In this document: positions 49,559 through 58,611 of the stretch, in pieces
Layout: each line of letters starts with the position of its first letter
Position numbering within the stretch: the stretch's first letter is position 1
NCBI RefSeq assembly: GCF_000026045.1
Contig: NC_007426.1
Location: 1,550,001-1,614,000 of the forward strand
DNA length: 64,000 nucleotides
Direction of reading: 5' to 3'
Source of the DNA: Natronomonas pharaonis DSM 2160
GTDB lineage: Archaea; Halobacteriota; Halobacteria; Halobacteriales; Haloarculaceae
Made by a program: the position numbers and the translations under genes
Notes under the pieces: generated by a model
What the model was told of the DNA's origin: nothing
What the model saw: the letters and a program-made list of their open reading frames with translations, nothing else
Database searches by the model: none

Positions 49559-49614
49559 GGTACCAAAAACCTTTAAAGTGGTATGGGTTCGGGCAGATTT
49601 GAACTGCCGGCCTC
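49559..49614. other. attR: tRNA-Val 3' end and trailer
   Basis: GGTACCAAAA, an AT-rich spacer, then the tRNA-Val 3' end (GGGTTCGGGCAG, TTTGAACTGCC). This is the second copy of the direct repeat that bounds the element; here the full tRNA follows. The repeat extends beyond the tRNA into the trailer. Confidence 0.8.
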
Positions 49615-49658
49615 CTCCATGTCAAGGAGGTGTCATAACCAGCCTAGACCACGAACCC
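49584..49658 (-). tRNA. tRNA-Val(GAC)
   Basis: 75 bases on the minus strand. Acceptor GGGTTCG pairs with CGAACCC, followed by discriminator A. Anticodon stem CCTCC/GGAGG with loop TTGACAT gives anticodon GAC. T-arm GGCAG-TTCAAAT-CTGCC. No encoded CCA and no intron. The integrated element joins at its 3' end, so the gene stays intact. Confidence 0.95.
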
Positions 49659-49849
49659 TCGCGTGCTCTGTCTGCACTCAACCGTAGTCGGGTGATGTAA
49701 TTGAAGCTTTCGGAATCGATACCGGCTCGGGGAAAGCCACCATACGACGGTGGCGTCACGCCACCACGTGGAACGGCGGTGTTGCGATACGTTTATAAGT
49801 GTGTACGGATTTGTACATCATAACGCAGTCTTGAACATCGGTGTGCAAC
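49659..49849 (+). promoter_or_regulatory. trp operon promoter region
   Basis: 191 bases between tRNA-Val and trpD. ACGTTTATAAGTG near 49790 is a good TATA box. GTGTACGGATTTGTACATC just after it contains two GTAC cores 10 bases apart, a possible operator. The ATG at 49850 follows about 55 bases downstream, so this leader is longer than usual for the haloarchaea. Confidence 0.55.
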
Positions 49850-50851
49850 ATGAAGGATTACATTCGACGCGTTAGTGACGGCGAAGACCTCACACAGGCG
49901 GAGGCACGGGAGGCAGCCTCGCTTGTTTTCGAGGAGGCAACAGAGGCACAGATCGGGGCGCTGCTGTCCGCCCTGCGAGCGAAGGGCGAGACCGAGCCCG
50001 AAATCGCCGGCTTTGCCGAAGGGATGCGCGCCGCGGCCCGACGAATTGACCCCGACCGGTCGCCGTTGGTCGACACCTGCGGCACGGGTGGGGACGGCCA
50101 CGACACTATCAACGTCTCGACGACGAGCTCATTTGTCGTCGCCGGCGCGGGCGTCCCCGTCGCCAAGCACGGCAACTACTCGGTGTCGTCATCATCGGGC
50201 AGCGCCGATGTCCTCGAGGAAATCGGCGTGACCATCGACGCCGAGCCGCCGGCCGTCGAGACCTGTATCGAAGAAACCGGGATGGGCTTTATGCTCGCGC
50301 CTGTGTTTCATCCGGCGATGAAGGCCGTCATCGGCCCGCGAAAGGAACTGGGGATGCGGACAATCTTCAACGTTCTCGGGCCGCTGACAAACCCCGCCGA
50401 CGCCGACGCGCAGGTCGTCGGTGTCTACGATGAGGCGCTCGTGCCGACGCTTGCGGACGCGCTCTCACGGATGTCAGTCGACCGGGCGCTGGTCGTCCAC
50501 GGCGCGGGGCTCGACGAAATCGGCGTCCACGGCGAATCGACCGTCGCCGAGGTCGACGGCGAATCCGTCGAGCAGTATACGGTCACGCCGTCCGATTTGG
50601 GCGTCGACAGCCACGACCTGTCGGCTGTGGCTGGGGGCTCGCCGACGGAGAACGCCGCCGACATGCGTGGCATCCTCGAAGGCGATGTTGAGGGCGCAAA
50701 GCGGGATATCATCCTCGCAAACGCGGGCGCGGCAATCTATATCGCCGGCGAGGCAGACAGCCTCGCCGCTGGCGTCGATGCCGCCCGCGAGTCCATCGAC
50801 ACCGGGGCCGCCGCCGCCCAGCTCGCGTCGCTCCGTGAGTTCGAGCCATGA
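49850..50851 (+). CDS. trpD: Anthranilate phosphoribosyltransferase
   Basis: 333 residues. Joins anthranilate to PRPP in the second step of tryptophan synthesis. Motifs: DTCGTGGDG (PRPP loop), KHGNYSVSSSSGSADVLE (anthranilate site) and a KxGxR-like FNVLGPLTNPA. The ATG at 49850 (MKDYIRRVSDG) fits family N-termini better than the upstream start at 49841. First gene of trpDFEG; overlaps trpF by 4 bases. Confidence 0.96.
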   Translation: MKDYIRRVSDGEDLTQAEAREAASLVFEEATEAQIGALLSALRAKGETEPEIAGFAEGMRAAARRIDPDRSPLVDTCGTGGDGHDTINVSTTSSFVVAGAGVPVAKHGNYSVSSSSGSADVLEEIGVTIDAEPPAVETCIEETGMGFMLAPVFHPAMKAVIGPRKELGMRTIFNVLGPLTNPADADAQVVGVYDEALVPTLADALSRMSVDRALVVHGAGLDEIGVHGESTVAEVDGESVEQYTVTPSDLGVDSHDLSAVAGGSPTENAADMRGILEGDVEGAKRDIILANAGAAIYIAGEADSLAAGVDAARESIDTGAAAAQLASLREFEP

Positions 50852-51474
50852 CGCGGGTGAAGGTCTGCGGCATCACGAACCGCTCGGACCTCGACACCGC
50901 TGTTGATGCCGGCGTTGACGCGGTCGGTCTCATCGTCGATGTCGATGTCCAGACGCCCCGGGAGATATCGCCACAGCAGGCGGCGGAACTAGCCGCAGCG
51001 ACGCCGCCGTTCGTGACGGCGGTGCTCGTCACGATGGCGGACGTACCGGACGCTGCGACCGAGTTGGTTGAGGCGGTACGCCCGGACGCCGTACAGGTCC
51101 ACGGTGAATCCACTCCGGACGCGCTCGCCTCGCTCGGGGCGGCCGTCGAGGCCGATGTCATCAAGGCGACCGACCCCGGAACGGCAGCCACGTACGACGG
51201 GCATGCCGATGCCGTGCTTGTCGACTCGCTTGACGAATCGGGCGCAGGGGGTACGGGGACCGTCCATGACTGGGACCGAACGGGAGAGCTCGTCGAGTCG
51301 CTTCAGTCGCCGGTCGTACTCGCCGGTGGGCTAACCCCCGAAAACGTTGCTGACGCCGTCGAAGCGGCCGCGCCGTTCGCCGTCGATGTTGCAAGCGGCG
51401 TCGAGGCGGAATCGGGGCAAAAAGACGCCGACGCCGTCTCTGCCTTCGTCGATGCAGCGGGGGGATGCCAGTGA
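50848..51474 (+). CDS. trpF: Phosphoribosylanthranilate isomerase
   Basis: 208 residues of a TIM barrel. MTRVKVCGITNRSDL has the catalytic Cys; the later VLVDSLDESGAGGTGTVHDW segment carries the catalytic Asp and phosphate loop, and LAGGLTPENV the second phosphate loop. It converts phosphoribosylanthranilate to CdRP. Overlaps both trpD and trpE. Confidence 0.95.
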   Translation: MTRVKVCGITNRSDLDTAVDAGVDAVGLIVDVDVQTPREISPQQAAELAAATPPFVTAVLVTMADVPDAATELVEAVRPDAVQVHGESTPDALASLGAAVEADVIKATDPGTAATYDGHADAVLVDSLDESGAGGTGTVHDWDRTGELVESLQSPVVLAGGLTPENVADAVEAAAPFAVDVASGVEAESGQKDADAVSAFVDAAGGCQ

Positions 51475-53060
51475 TATCCCGCTCCGAGTTCGTGGAGCTG
51501 GCCGGCGACGAGCCGGCAGTCATCCGCCTCGTCGCCGAACTCGATGCTGCTGTTGAGCCGCTTGAGGCCTACGCGGCGTTGACCGGCCGGACGACCGATT
51601 GTTCCCCTGCCGACCACACGTTCCTGCTGGAAAGCGCCGAAAAGGTCGCCTCCAGCGACCCCGATGGAGCCTTCCGGGCCGGTCAGGGGGCCGACCGACA
51701 CGCGCGGTACTCGTTTGTCGGCTACGACCCCGCCGCTGTCGTCACCGTCGACGCTGGAGCCGAAGCGACAGTCGATGTCATCGACGACCGCTACGAGGGC
51801 TTCTTCGAGCCCAACGGCGGCGACACGGTGGCGACGCTCCGGGAAACGCTGCCGGACGTTCCCCTCCGGAACTTCCCTGAAACCGACCGACAGACGCTGC
51901 AGGGCGGGTTGGTTGGCTTTCTGGCCTACGACGCCGTCTACGACCTATGGCTCGATGAGGTCGGCGTCGAGCGCCCCGACTCGCGGTTCCCGGACGCACA
52001 GTTCATGCTGACGACGAAGACGCTCGTCTTCGACGACGCGGCCGGGACCGTCTCGCTGGTCTGTACGCCGCTGGTTCGGCCGGGAGACGACCCGGGAGCG
52101 CTGTACGACGACCTCACAGCGGAGGCAGACCGTGTCGAGTCGGTGCTTGCTGCGGCTGAATCGCCCGAAACGGGCGGGTTCAGTCCGGTCGAGGAGCGGG
52201 CTGGGCCGCAGGAAGCCTACGAGGATGCCGTCGAGACGGCCAAAGAGCACGTCCTCGACGGTGACATCTATCAGGGCGTTATCTCACGGACGCGGGAACT
52301 GGACGGCGATGTCGATACACTTGGGCTCTACCGGGCGCTGCGTGACATCAACCCGTCACCGTACATGTACCTGCTTGATTACGACGACCTCGCTGTCGTC
52401 GGGGCCTCGCCGGAGACGCTTGTGTCGGTCCGCGGTCGGGAGGTGATGAGCAACCCGATTGCTGGGACCTGCCCCCGGGGCGAAAGCCCCGTCGAGGACC
52501 GCCGCCTCGCCGGAGAGATGCTCGCCGATGATAAGGAGCGAGCCGAGCACACGATGCTTGTCGACTTGGCACGCAACGACGTCCGTCGGGTCAGCGAGGC
52601 CGGTAGCGTGCGCGTCGAGGAGTTCATGAACGTCCTGAAATACAGCCACGTCCAGCACATCGAGTCGACGGTAACGGGACGGCTCCGCGAGGACTGTGAC
52701 GCCTTCGACGCGACGCGAGCGTCCTTCCCGGCTGGAACGCTCTCGGGCGCGCCGAAGATACGCGCGATGGAAATCATCGACGACCTCGAACGGACGCCGC
52801 GGGGGGTCTACGGCGGCGGTGTCGGGTACTACTCCTGGAGCGGTGACGCCGACTTCGCTATCGTCATCCGCACCGCGACCGTCGAGCGGGGCCGCGGCGT
52901 TGCGGGCACCGACCGGATAACCGTGCAAGCCGGGGCAGGCATCGTCGCTGACTCCGACCCCGAGAGCGAATACGAGGAGACCGAACAGAAGATGGACGGC
53001 GTGCTTGAGGCCATCGAGGCTATCGAGACGCCGCGTGCCGAACCGGAGGACCAACGATGA
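51465..53060 (+). CDS. trpE: Anthranilate synthase component I
   Basis: 531 residues from ATG 51465 (a GTG at 51471 overlapping the trpF stop is an alternative). The chorismate-binding C-terminal domain includes YQGVISRTRELDG, SPYMYLLDYDDL, NPIAGTCPRGE, EHTMLVDLARND and FPAGTLSGAPKIRAME. It makes anthranilate from chorismate with ammonia from TrpG. Feedback inhibition by tryptophan is usual; the N-terminal LLES-type site (FLLESAEK) is intact. Confidence 0.96.
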   Translation: MPVISRSEFVELAGDEPAVIRLVAELDAAVEPLEAYAALTGRTTDCSPADHTFLLESAEKVASSDPDGAFRAGQGADRHARYSFVGYDPAAVVTVDAGAEATVDVIDDRYEGFFEPNGGDTVATLRETLPDVPLRNFPETDRQTLQGGLVGFLAYDAVYDLWLDEVGVERPDSRFPDAQFMLTTKTLVFDDAAGTVSLVCTPLVRPGDDPGALYDDLTAEADRVESVLAAAESPETGGFSPVEERAGPQEAYEDAVETAKEHVLDGDIYQGVISRTRELDGDVDTLGLYRALRDINPSPYMYLLDYDDLAVVGASPETLVSVRGREVMSNPIAGTCPRGESPVEDRRLAGEMLADDKERAEHTMLVDLARNDVRRVSEAGSVRVEEFMNVLKYSHVQHIESTVTGRLREDCDAFDATRASFPAGTLSGAPKIRAMEIIDDLERTPRGVYGGGVGYYSWSGDADFAIVIRTATVERGRGVAGTDRITVQAGAGIVADSDPESEYEETEQKMDGVLEAIEAIETPRAEPEDQR

Positions 53061-53650
53061 CGCGGGTCGTCTTCATCGACAACTTCGATTCGTTCACGTA
53101 CAACCTCGTGGAGTACGTCAGCCAGCACGACGGCACCGAGACGGCCGTCCGGCGGAACACGGCGTCGCTTTCGGAGATCGAGGCGCTCGACCCCGACGCT
53201 ATCGTCATTTCGCCGGGGCCCGGTCACCCGAAAAACGACCGCGACGTCGGTGTCACAATGGACGTGGTCAGCGAACTGAGCACCGAGGTCCCGACCCTCG
53301 GCGTCTGTCTCGGGCTGGAAGCGGCCGTCTACGCGCACGGTGGCACCATCAGCCGCGCGCCGGAACCGATTCACGGCAAGGCGTTCCCGGTCGACCACGA
53401 CGGTGAAGGTGTCTACGCCGGGCTTGAGCAGGGTTTCCGGGCCGGACGGTATCACTCGCTCGTTGCCGAGTCAGTTCCGGACTGCTTTGCGGTGACAGCC
53501 ACGACCGACCACGAGGGCGAAGAACTGGTGATGGGCGTCCGCCATCGAGCGCATCCGCTCGAATGCGTGCAGTTCCATCCCGAGTCCGTACTGACAGGCG
53601 TCGGTCACGACATTATTGCGAACTTCCTCGACACTGTTCGGGGACAGTAG
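53057..53650 (+). CDS. trpG: Anthranilate synthase glutamine amidotransferase
   Basis: 197 residues, class I glutamine amidotransferase. IDNFDSFTYNLVEYV at the start, SPGPGHP, nucleophile Cys in LGVCLGLEAAVYAHGG, and His-x-Glu in VQFHPESVLTG. Supplies ammonia to TrpE. It overlaps trpE by 4 bases and ends the operon. Confidence 0.96.
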   Translation: MTRVVFIDNFDSFTYNLVEYVSQHDGTETAVRRNTASLSEIEALDPDAIVISPGPGHPKNDRDVGVTMDVVSELSTEVPTLGVCLGLEAAVYAHGGTISRAPEPIHGKAFPVDHDGEGVYAGLEQGFRAGRYHSLVAESVPDCFAVTATTDHEGEELVMGVRHRAHPLECVQFHPESVLTGVGHDIIANFLDTVRGQ

Positions 53651-54124
53651 CCGGACGAACTGGCGAAGCGACTGTCCGAGCGAAGAATCATAAATAATGA
53701 TATACTTGCGGCACAGGCACGCGGATGCGTTCGCTGGCGGGCGCTCGACTGTTGCCGGCTGTTTTTGATTCGGAGCAACGACAGCGCTCCGCACCGCCGA
53801 CAACCCGACCCCCAACTATTTCCAGTGGAAACATGCCTGCCTTCGTGCGGTCTCTACGCTTCCGATTTCACTTTCACCGTGGACCGGCTAGGCTTATGTG
53901 TTCCCGACGACTCCGTAGTTCCCGTACGAGGAGGGGACCATGCATAGTTACCGAACACCGCCGCGTGTGTGTCTCCCTCTGTTATCGGATAGACGATACA
54001 TTCCCCGATGCCAAGGGTTATTTGGCGCCCCGCAGTACGAAATTCCCGTCACAATGTCCCGCTCAGTTAGCTTCGATCCACAAGTATATCGAACGAAACG
54101 AACAGCCACAGCCCGGAGGGCCGA
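53651..54124. promoter_or_regulatory. trpG-nrdJ intergenic region with an ORB-like palindrome
   Basis: 474 bases with no convincing frame. At 53820-53832 TTTCCAGTGGAAA is a perfect dyad. Read on the minus strand it is followed, 5 bases on, by a GGGGG run, the layout of haloarchaeal origin-recognition boxes. No orc gene is adjacent. GGTTATTTGGC near 54017 is a possible nrdJ promoter, leaving a ~80-base leader. Confidence 0.45.
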
Positions 54125-57100
54125 ATGATGTCCGGGCAGGAACTCTCCGCGGACGAACTCACGCTCCCCATCAAACGAACCGAGGGCGACACCCTCGAAG
54201 AACGACTCACCGGTAACGCCTATCACAACATTCTCCCGGCCCGCTACCTCCGCAAGGACGCCGACGGCGAACTCATCGAAGAACAGGAAGACCTCTTCGA
54301 GCGAGTCGCGAAGAACGTCGCGCTCGCCGAGGCCGTCTTCGAGGCCGAAAAGCAGGGAGTCGAGGTCACCGTCACGCCGGACCAACTCAAGCCCGACCAC
54401 CCACGGCGTGATGAACTCGCCGCTGAGGTCTTCGGCGCGGGCGTCACGGCAGACGACGACGCCGAGACGGCGCTTTCTGTCTACAACGTCAACAAGTTCG
54501 CCTACGATACGATTGTGCCTGCGCTGCCCGACGAGGTTCGCGACCACGTCGAAGCGACTGCCGACGCCTTCCAAGAGCAGATGGAGTCGCTTTCCTTCAT
54601 GCCGAACTCGCCGACGCTGATGAACGCTGGCGACGAGCTCCAGCAGCTTTCGGCCTGTTTCGTCGACAGCCCCGAAGACGACATTGACGACATCCACCAG
54701 ACCGCAAAGGAGGCCGCCCAGGTCTTCCAGAGCGGCGGCGGCATGGGCTATGCGTTCTGGCGGCTCCGCCCGTACGGCGATGCCGTCGGCTCGACGGGCG
54801 GCATCGCCTCCGGGCCGATTACCTTCATGCGCACGTACGACCAGATGTGTGAGACCATCGCCCAAGGGGGTGCCCGCCGCGGCGCGCAGATGGGTGTCAT
54901 GCGCATCTCCCATCCCGATGTCATCCAGTTCATCCACGCCAAGAACAAGGACGTCTCGCTGGCGGAGACGCTGCGTCTGAACGACCCCGACGACTTCACA
55001 CACAACTCCTTCCAAGAAGCCCTCGAAGAGGCCCGCGAACTCATCGACGAGGACGGCAAGGTGCCCAAGCACCTCCGCAACGCCGTCGAAGGTCACCTTT
55101 CGAACTTCAACATCTCCGTCGGCGTCACGGACGGCTTTATGGAGGCGCTGAAGAACGGCGAGGAGTTCACCTTCACGAACCCCCGGACCGACGAGCCCCA
55201 CATCGCCACCCCCGAGACAAAAGAGCTCTACGACATGTTCGGTCTCGGCGACCACGTTGAGGTCGGCGAGGAGCTTTCCATCCCCGCCACGAAGCTCTGG
55301 GAGCACATGATAGAGGGCGCCCACGAGAACGGCGAGCCCGGCGTCATCTACCTCGAACGGGTCAACAAAGAGCACTCCTTCGACGTCGAGGAACACCCCG
55401 ACCATCAGATTCTCGCGACAAATCCGTGCGGCGAGCAGCCGCTCGAAGAGTACGAGGCCTGTAATCTCGGCCACATCAACCTCTCGACGCTTGCGGACCT
55501 GGACGCTCCTGACTGGCGTGTCTGGTACGACGAACACGGCGACGACTACGAGACGCTTGCGGACGCTGTCGACGCGTTCCTCGAAGAGGCTATTGATTTC
55601 GAGGCTCTCGACGGCCGCATCGAACTCGGCACCCGGTTCCTCGAAAACGTCGTCACGATGTCCGATTTCCCGGTCGACAAAATCGAGCAGAAGGTCCGAG
55701 AGATGCGGAAAATCGGCCTCGGCGTGATGGGGCTGGCACAGCTGTACATCCAGCTAGGTATCAAGTACGGCAGCGAGGAGGGCAACGAGGTCGCCCGCCA
55801 GCTGATGCGACATATCAACCACGGTTCGAAGTGGACCTCCCACGAACTCGCCGAAGAACGCGGCGTCTTCGACGAATGGGACAAGAGCAAGTACGCCAAT
55901 CCCGCCGAGTACCGTGAGTGGTTCGAAAAGCAAACCGGCCTTGACGCCGACGAGTGGGCCGACGGCTTCGCCATCCGGAACCACAACACGACGACCATCG
56001 CGCCGACGGGAACGACCAGTATGGTCGGCAACACGACCGGTGGCTGCGAACCCATCTACAACGTTGCCTACTACAAGAACGTCTCCGACGACGTTCAGGG
56101 CGATGAGATGCTCGTCGAGTTCGACGACTACTTCCTCCGTGTGCTGGAGGAGAACGGTCTCGATGTCGAGGCCGTCAAGGAGGAGGCCCAAGAGCAGATG
56201 GCCACAAACGAGTTCGACGGTATCGACGGGCTTTCGACAGTGCCGGACGCCATCGGCGAGCTGTTTGTAACGACGGGTGCGCTGTCGGCGAAACAGCACG
56301 CCGGCGTGCAGGTCGCCTGTCAGGAAGGCGTCGACTCCGCCATCTCGAAGACCGTCAACGCGCCCAACGACTCGACGGTCGAAGACGCCAAGGACGTCTT
56401 CGAGTACATTTATGACCACGGCGGCAAGGGCGTCACCTACTACCGCGACGGCACCCGCAGCAAGCAGGTGCTGACGACGCGCGCACAGAACACCGAGTTC
56501 GCCGACATGGACGAAGCCGAGGCGGCCGAGGCCATCGTCGAAAACATCGAGGAAATCTTCGGCGGCATCGACGGCTTCCTCGAAAGCGACGAGGTCGCGT
56601 CCGCCGTGGAAACCGACCTCAGCGAACTGTTCGAAACGGACTACGACCTCGGCAAGAAGCGCCCCCGGCCCGACGTGCTCCGAGGCGTCACCCAGCGCAT
56701 CGACACCGGCTACGGGAAGCTCTACGTCAACATCAACGAGGACCCCGAGACGGGCCGTCCGTTCGAACTCTTCGCCAACATCGGCAACTCCGGCGGCTTC
56801 ACGGCCTCCTTCACCGAGGCGCTGGCGAAGACCATCTCGACGGCGCTGCGTTCGGGTGTCGACCCCGAAGAGATCGCCGACGAGCTGCAGGGCATCCGCT
56901 CGCCGAAGGTTGCCTGGGACAAGGGAGAGCAGATCAACTCCATCCCGGACGCCATCGGAACCGCGATGCGCCGGTATCTCGACGGCGAAATCGACAAGGC
57001 CTATCCTGACCAAGCGACGCTGGACCAGACGGCAAAGCAAGCCGAGGAAACCGCCCGAGAGACCGACGGCGGTGCCGTCTCGGCCCCGACCGGCGGCAGC

Positions 57101-57253
57101 ATGGAAGCGGCGTCGCCGAACGACGACACCGACGCTACCCAGTCGCTCATCGACTCCGGGGAATCGCCCGAATGCCCCGAGTGCGGAAGCATGTCGCTGT
57201 ACTACTCGGAAGGCTGCAAGACCTGCGAGTCCTGCGGTTGGTCCGAGTGCTGA
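54125..57253 (+). CDS. nrdJ: Adenosylcobalamin-dependent ribonucleotide reductase (class II)
   Basis: 1042 residues. Makes deoxyribonucleotides using vitamin B12. Motifs: FMPNSPTLMNAG, LSACFVDS (redox Cys), SGGGMGYAFWRLRP, NPCGEQPLEEYEACNLG (active-site Cys and Glu) and APTGTTSMVGNTTG. The C-terminus SPECPECGSMSLYYSEGCKT has a zinc ribbon typical of archaeal NrdJ. No intein interrupts the conserved blocks. The sole RNR in this window; it stands alone. Confidence 0.96.
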   Translation: MMSGQELSADELTLPIKRTEGDTLEERLTGNAYHNILPARYLRKDADGELIEEQEDLFERVAKNVALAEAVFEAEKQGVEVTVTPDQLKPDHPRRDELAAEVFGAGVTADDDAETALSVYNVNKFAYDTIVPALPDEVRDHVEATADAFQEQMESLSFMPNSPTLMNAGDELQQLSACFVDSPEDDIDDIHQTAKEAAQVFQSGGGMGYAFWRLRPYGDAVGSTGGIASGPITFMRTYDQMCETIAQGGARRGAQMGVMRISHPDVIQFIHAKNKDVSLAETLRLNDPDDFTHNSFQEALEEARELIDEDGKVPKHLRNAVEGHLSNFNISVGVTDGFMEALKNGEEFTFTNPRTDEPHIATPETKELYDMFGLGDHVEVGEELSIPATKLWEHMIEGAHENGEPGVIYLERVNKEHSFDVEEHPDHQILATNPCGEQPLEEYEACNLGHINLSTLADLDAPDWRVWYDEHGDDYETLADAVDAFLEEAIDFEALDGRIELGTRFLENVVTMSDFPVDKIEQKVREMRKIGLGVMGLAQLYIQLGIKYGSEEGNEVARQLMRHINHGSKWTSHELAEERGVFDEWDKSKYANPAEYREWFEKQTGLDADEWADGFAIRNHNTTTIAPTGTTSMVGNTTGGCEPIYNVAYYKNVSDDVQGDEMLVEFDDYFLRVLEENGLDVEAVKEEAQEQMATNEFDGIDGLSTVPDAIGELFVTTGALSAKQHAGVQVACQEGVDSAISKTVNAPNDSTVEDAKDVFEYIYDHGGKGVTYYRDGTRSKQVLTTRAQNTEFADMDEAEAAEAIVENIEEIFGGIDGFLESDEVASAVETDLSELFETDYDLGKKRPRPDVLRGVTQRIDTGYGKLYVNINEDPETGRPFELFANIGNSGGFTASFTEALAKTISTALRSGVDPEEIADELQGIRSPKVAWDKGEQINSIPDAIGTAMRRYLDGEIDKAYPDQATLDQTAKQAEETARETDGGAVSAPTGGSMEAASPNDDTDATQSLIDSGESPECPECGSMSLYYSEGCKTCESCGWSEC

Positions 57254-57333
57254 GGCGGGCTGACACACAGACGATTTAGTAGCTGACCGCCGCACGACGA
57301 CGCGTTTTTCTCGTTGCCGGCCACAGAACGGCC

Positions 57334-57456
57334 ATGAGCGACGACAGCGGCCGGCCGTGTCCGATGTGTGGGACACAAATGTACAAGCGGCATTGCAAGT
57401 ACGTCTGCCCACAGCACGGCGTCGTCGTCGACTGCAGCGACCCGTTTACGTTCTGA
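57334..57456 (+). CDS. Zinc-finger micro-protein (HVO_2523-like), 40 aa
   Basis: MSDDSGRPCPMCGTQMYKRH then CKYVCPQHGVVVDCSDPFTF. Two CxxC-type knuckles (CPMC, CKYVC) with a distal HG and C form a single zinc site. The pattern closely matches a small conserved haloarchaeal zinc-finger family that I know under the HVO_2523 name. It follows nrdJ by 80 bases and its end overlaps the convergent VTT gene by 11 bases. Confidence 0.8.
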   Translation: MSDDSGRPCPMCGTQMYKRHCKYVCPQHGVVVDCSDPFTF

Positions 57457-58120
57457 GCGGTCTGTCATCGGCGAGTCGACGGTAGGCGGGCCGCGAAAGG
57501 GCCAGCAGTGCCGCCAACGCCAGCGCCGTCACGACCAACAGCGGGTTCGAAGCAGCGCCGGCGGTTGTAAGCTGGCTCGTCGACGCTCCGAGCAGCACGG
57601 CCGTTAGCACCCACGGGGCCTCTCCGACCGCTGTGCCCAGCACGTACGGTCGTAGCGGGACCCCAGCCACCCCCGCAGCATACGAGACCGGGTCTGTCGG
57701 CAGCGGCGCAAGCCGCACCGCGACGATGCCCCGGAAATCACCCGTCGTCCGTCGAACGACGGCCCCAGCATCGCCGACACGGGCGAGGACGCCCTCACTG
57801 TGGCCGAGCCGCCGCGCGAGCGCGTAGGCGGGAAGTGTCGTTACGACTGCACCGGCAAGCGCGATCGGGGCCGCGGCCACGCCAAGCAGATATCCAAGCA
57901 GTATCGACAGCGCGCTGATGGGCCACGCCAAAAGCGGTCGGACGAGGTAGAGACCGACGACGGTCACGGCGAGCAGCCCGGGGCGTTCGACAAGCCGCTC
58001 GGCGGCCGCGAAAAGCGCCTGCGGCGAGGTCGAAATTGCCGCCACCGCCGCGATGGCCGCGACGACGCCGGCACCGAAAAGCTGTCGGACAGTCGCCCGG
58101 TGCACACGGAAGGAAAGCAC
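57446..58120 (-). CDS. VTT-domain (TVP38/TMEM64/DedA-like) membrane protein
   Basis: About 224 residues from a GTG at 58120 (another GTG at 58105 is possible). Five to six helices include ISALSILLGYLLGVAAAPIA (the VTT glycine motif), and the loop FRGIVAVRLAPLPTDPVSYA with the conserved R and P residues. VTT proteins flip or move lipids and lipid carriers across the membrane. The 312-residue open frame is rejected because its extra N-terminus overlaps the divergent gene. Confidence 0.8.
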   Translation of the reverse strand: MLSFRVHRATVRQLFGAGVVAAIAAVAAISTSPQALFAAAERLVERPGLLAVTVVGLYLVRPLLAWPISALSILLGYLLGVAAAPIALAGAVVTTLPAYALARRLGHSEGVLARVGDAGAVVRRTTGDFRGIVAVRLAPLPTDPVSYAAGVAGVPLRPYVLGTAVGEAPWVLTAVLLGASTSQLTTAGAASNPLLVVTALALAALLALSRPAYRRLADDRPLRT

Positions 58121-58201
58121 ACCGCCCGGCAAACCTCTTGTGGTCACAGCGGCCGCCGAGCGGACGAAACGCCCATAGGCTACCGTGCCGAGCACTCGGA
58201 T

Positions 58202-58585
58202 GTGAGCCGCGACGCCTCCGACGATGGTGATATCGAAGACCCCGTCGAGCTCGGCGTACAGCTCTTGGCACGGCTTGAAGCGCCGGAACTCCCGCTGCCG
58301 GCAGTCATCGACCGCATCGAGACGATTACGACCCACCCGGAGACAACGCGGGCGATTCTGGAGGCTGCAGAGCGACGTGGACACATCTCCCGTGACGGCG
58401 AGACAGTCACGACAGCCGGCGGGCAGTTTCTCAGTTTTGAAAGCGAGGTCGTCACAAAGGAGGGCGATTTCGAGTGTCAGCGCTGCGGCGCATCGATTTC
58501 AACGGGCTATTTTATGCAACTGGAGGCTGGCGAGCACGGGCCGTTCGGTTCCTCGTGCATTAAGAAAGTCACCGGCAGAGAGTAG
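58202..58585 (+). CDS. Conserved haloarchaeal protein with CxxC finger (DUF5830-like), 127 aa
   Basis: From a GTG at 58202 (leaderless). Helical N-terminus (VELGVQLLARLEAPELPLPA), a winged-helix-like middle (TRAILEAAERRGHISRDG), then FECQRCGASISTGYFMQLEA and FGSSCIKKVTGRE with C-x2-C and a distal Cys. I know this conserved C-terminus from a haloarchaeal DUF5830 family. Probably a transcription-linked or RNA-binding protein; function unproven. Confidence 0.75.
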   Translation: MSRDASDDGDIEDPVELGVQLLARLEAPELPLPAVIDRIETITTHPETTRAILEAAERRGHISRDGETVTTAGGQFLSFESEVVTKEGDFECQRCGASISTGYFMQLEAGEHGPFGSSCIKKVTGRE

Positions 58586-58611
58586 GCGAAAGCAGCCGTA
58601 CCGACGCGGCG

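Larger units (their letters stand above)
12723..49614. mobile_element. Integrated element at tRNA-Val (~36.9 kb) carrying type I-D CRISPR-Cas
   Basis: The limits are an imperfect direct repeat: 12723-12774 at the left and 49559-49614 at the right, where it forms the 3' half and trailer of an intact tRNA-Val. A tyrosine integrase sits just inside the left end and reads toward it. The contents are integrase, micro-genes, PhiH1-like repressor, Orc1/Cdc6, a complete CRISPR-Cas locus, HicAB, a P-loop ATPase, a long membrane-protein cluster and a winged-helix operon. No VirB4/TraG-like conjugation ATPase, terminase or HK97-type capsid gene is recognisable. A nested or composite origin of parts, such as CRISPR-Cas inserted later, cannot be excluded. 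Confidence 0.85.

Noticed and set aside
53948-55537. 529-codon open frame on the minus strand opposite nrdJ
   Set aside because: Val/Leu/Gly/Asp-rich mirror of the conserved NrdJ gene; no motif.
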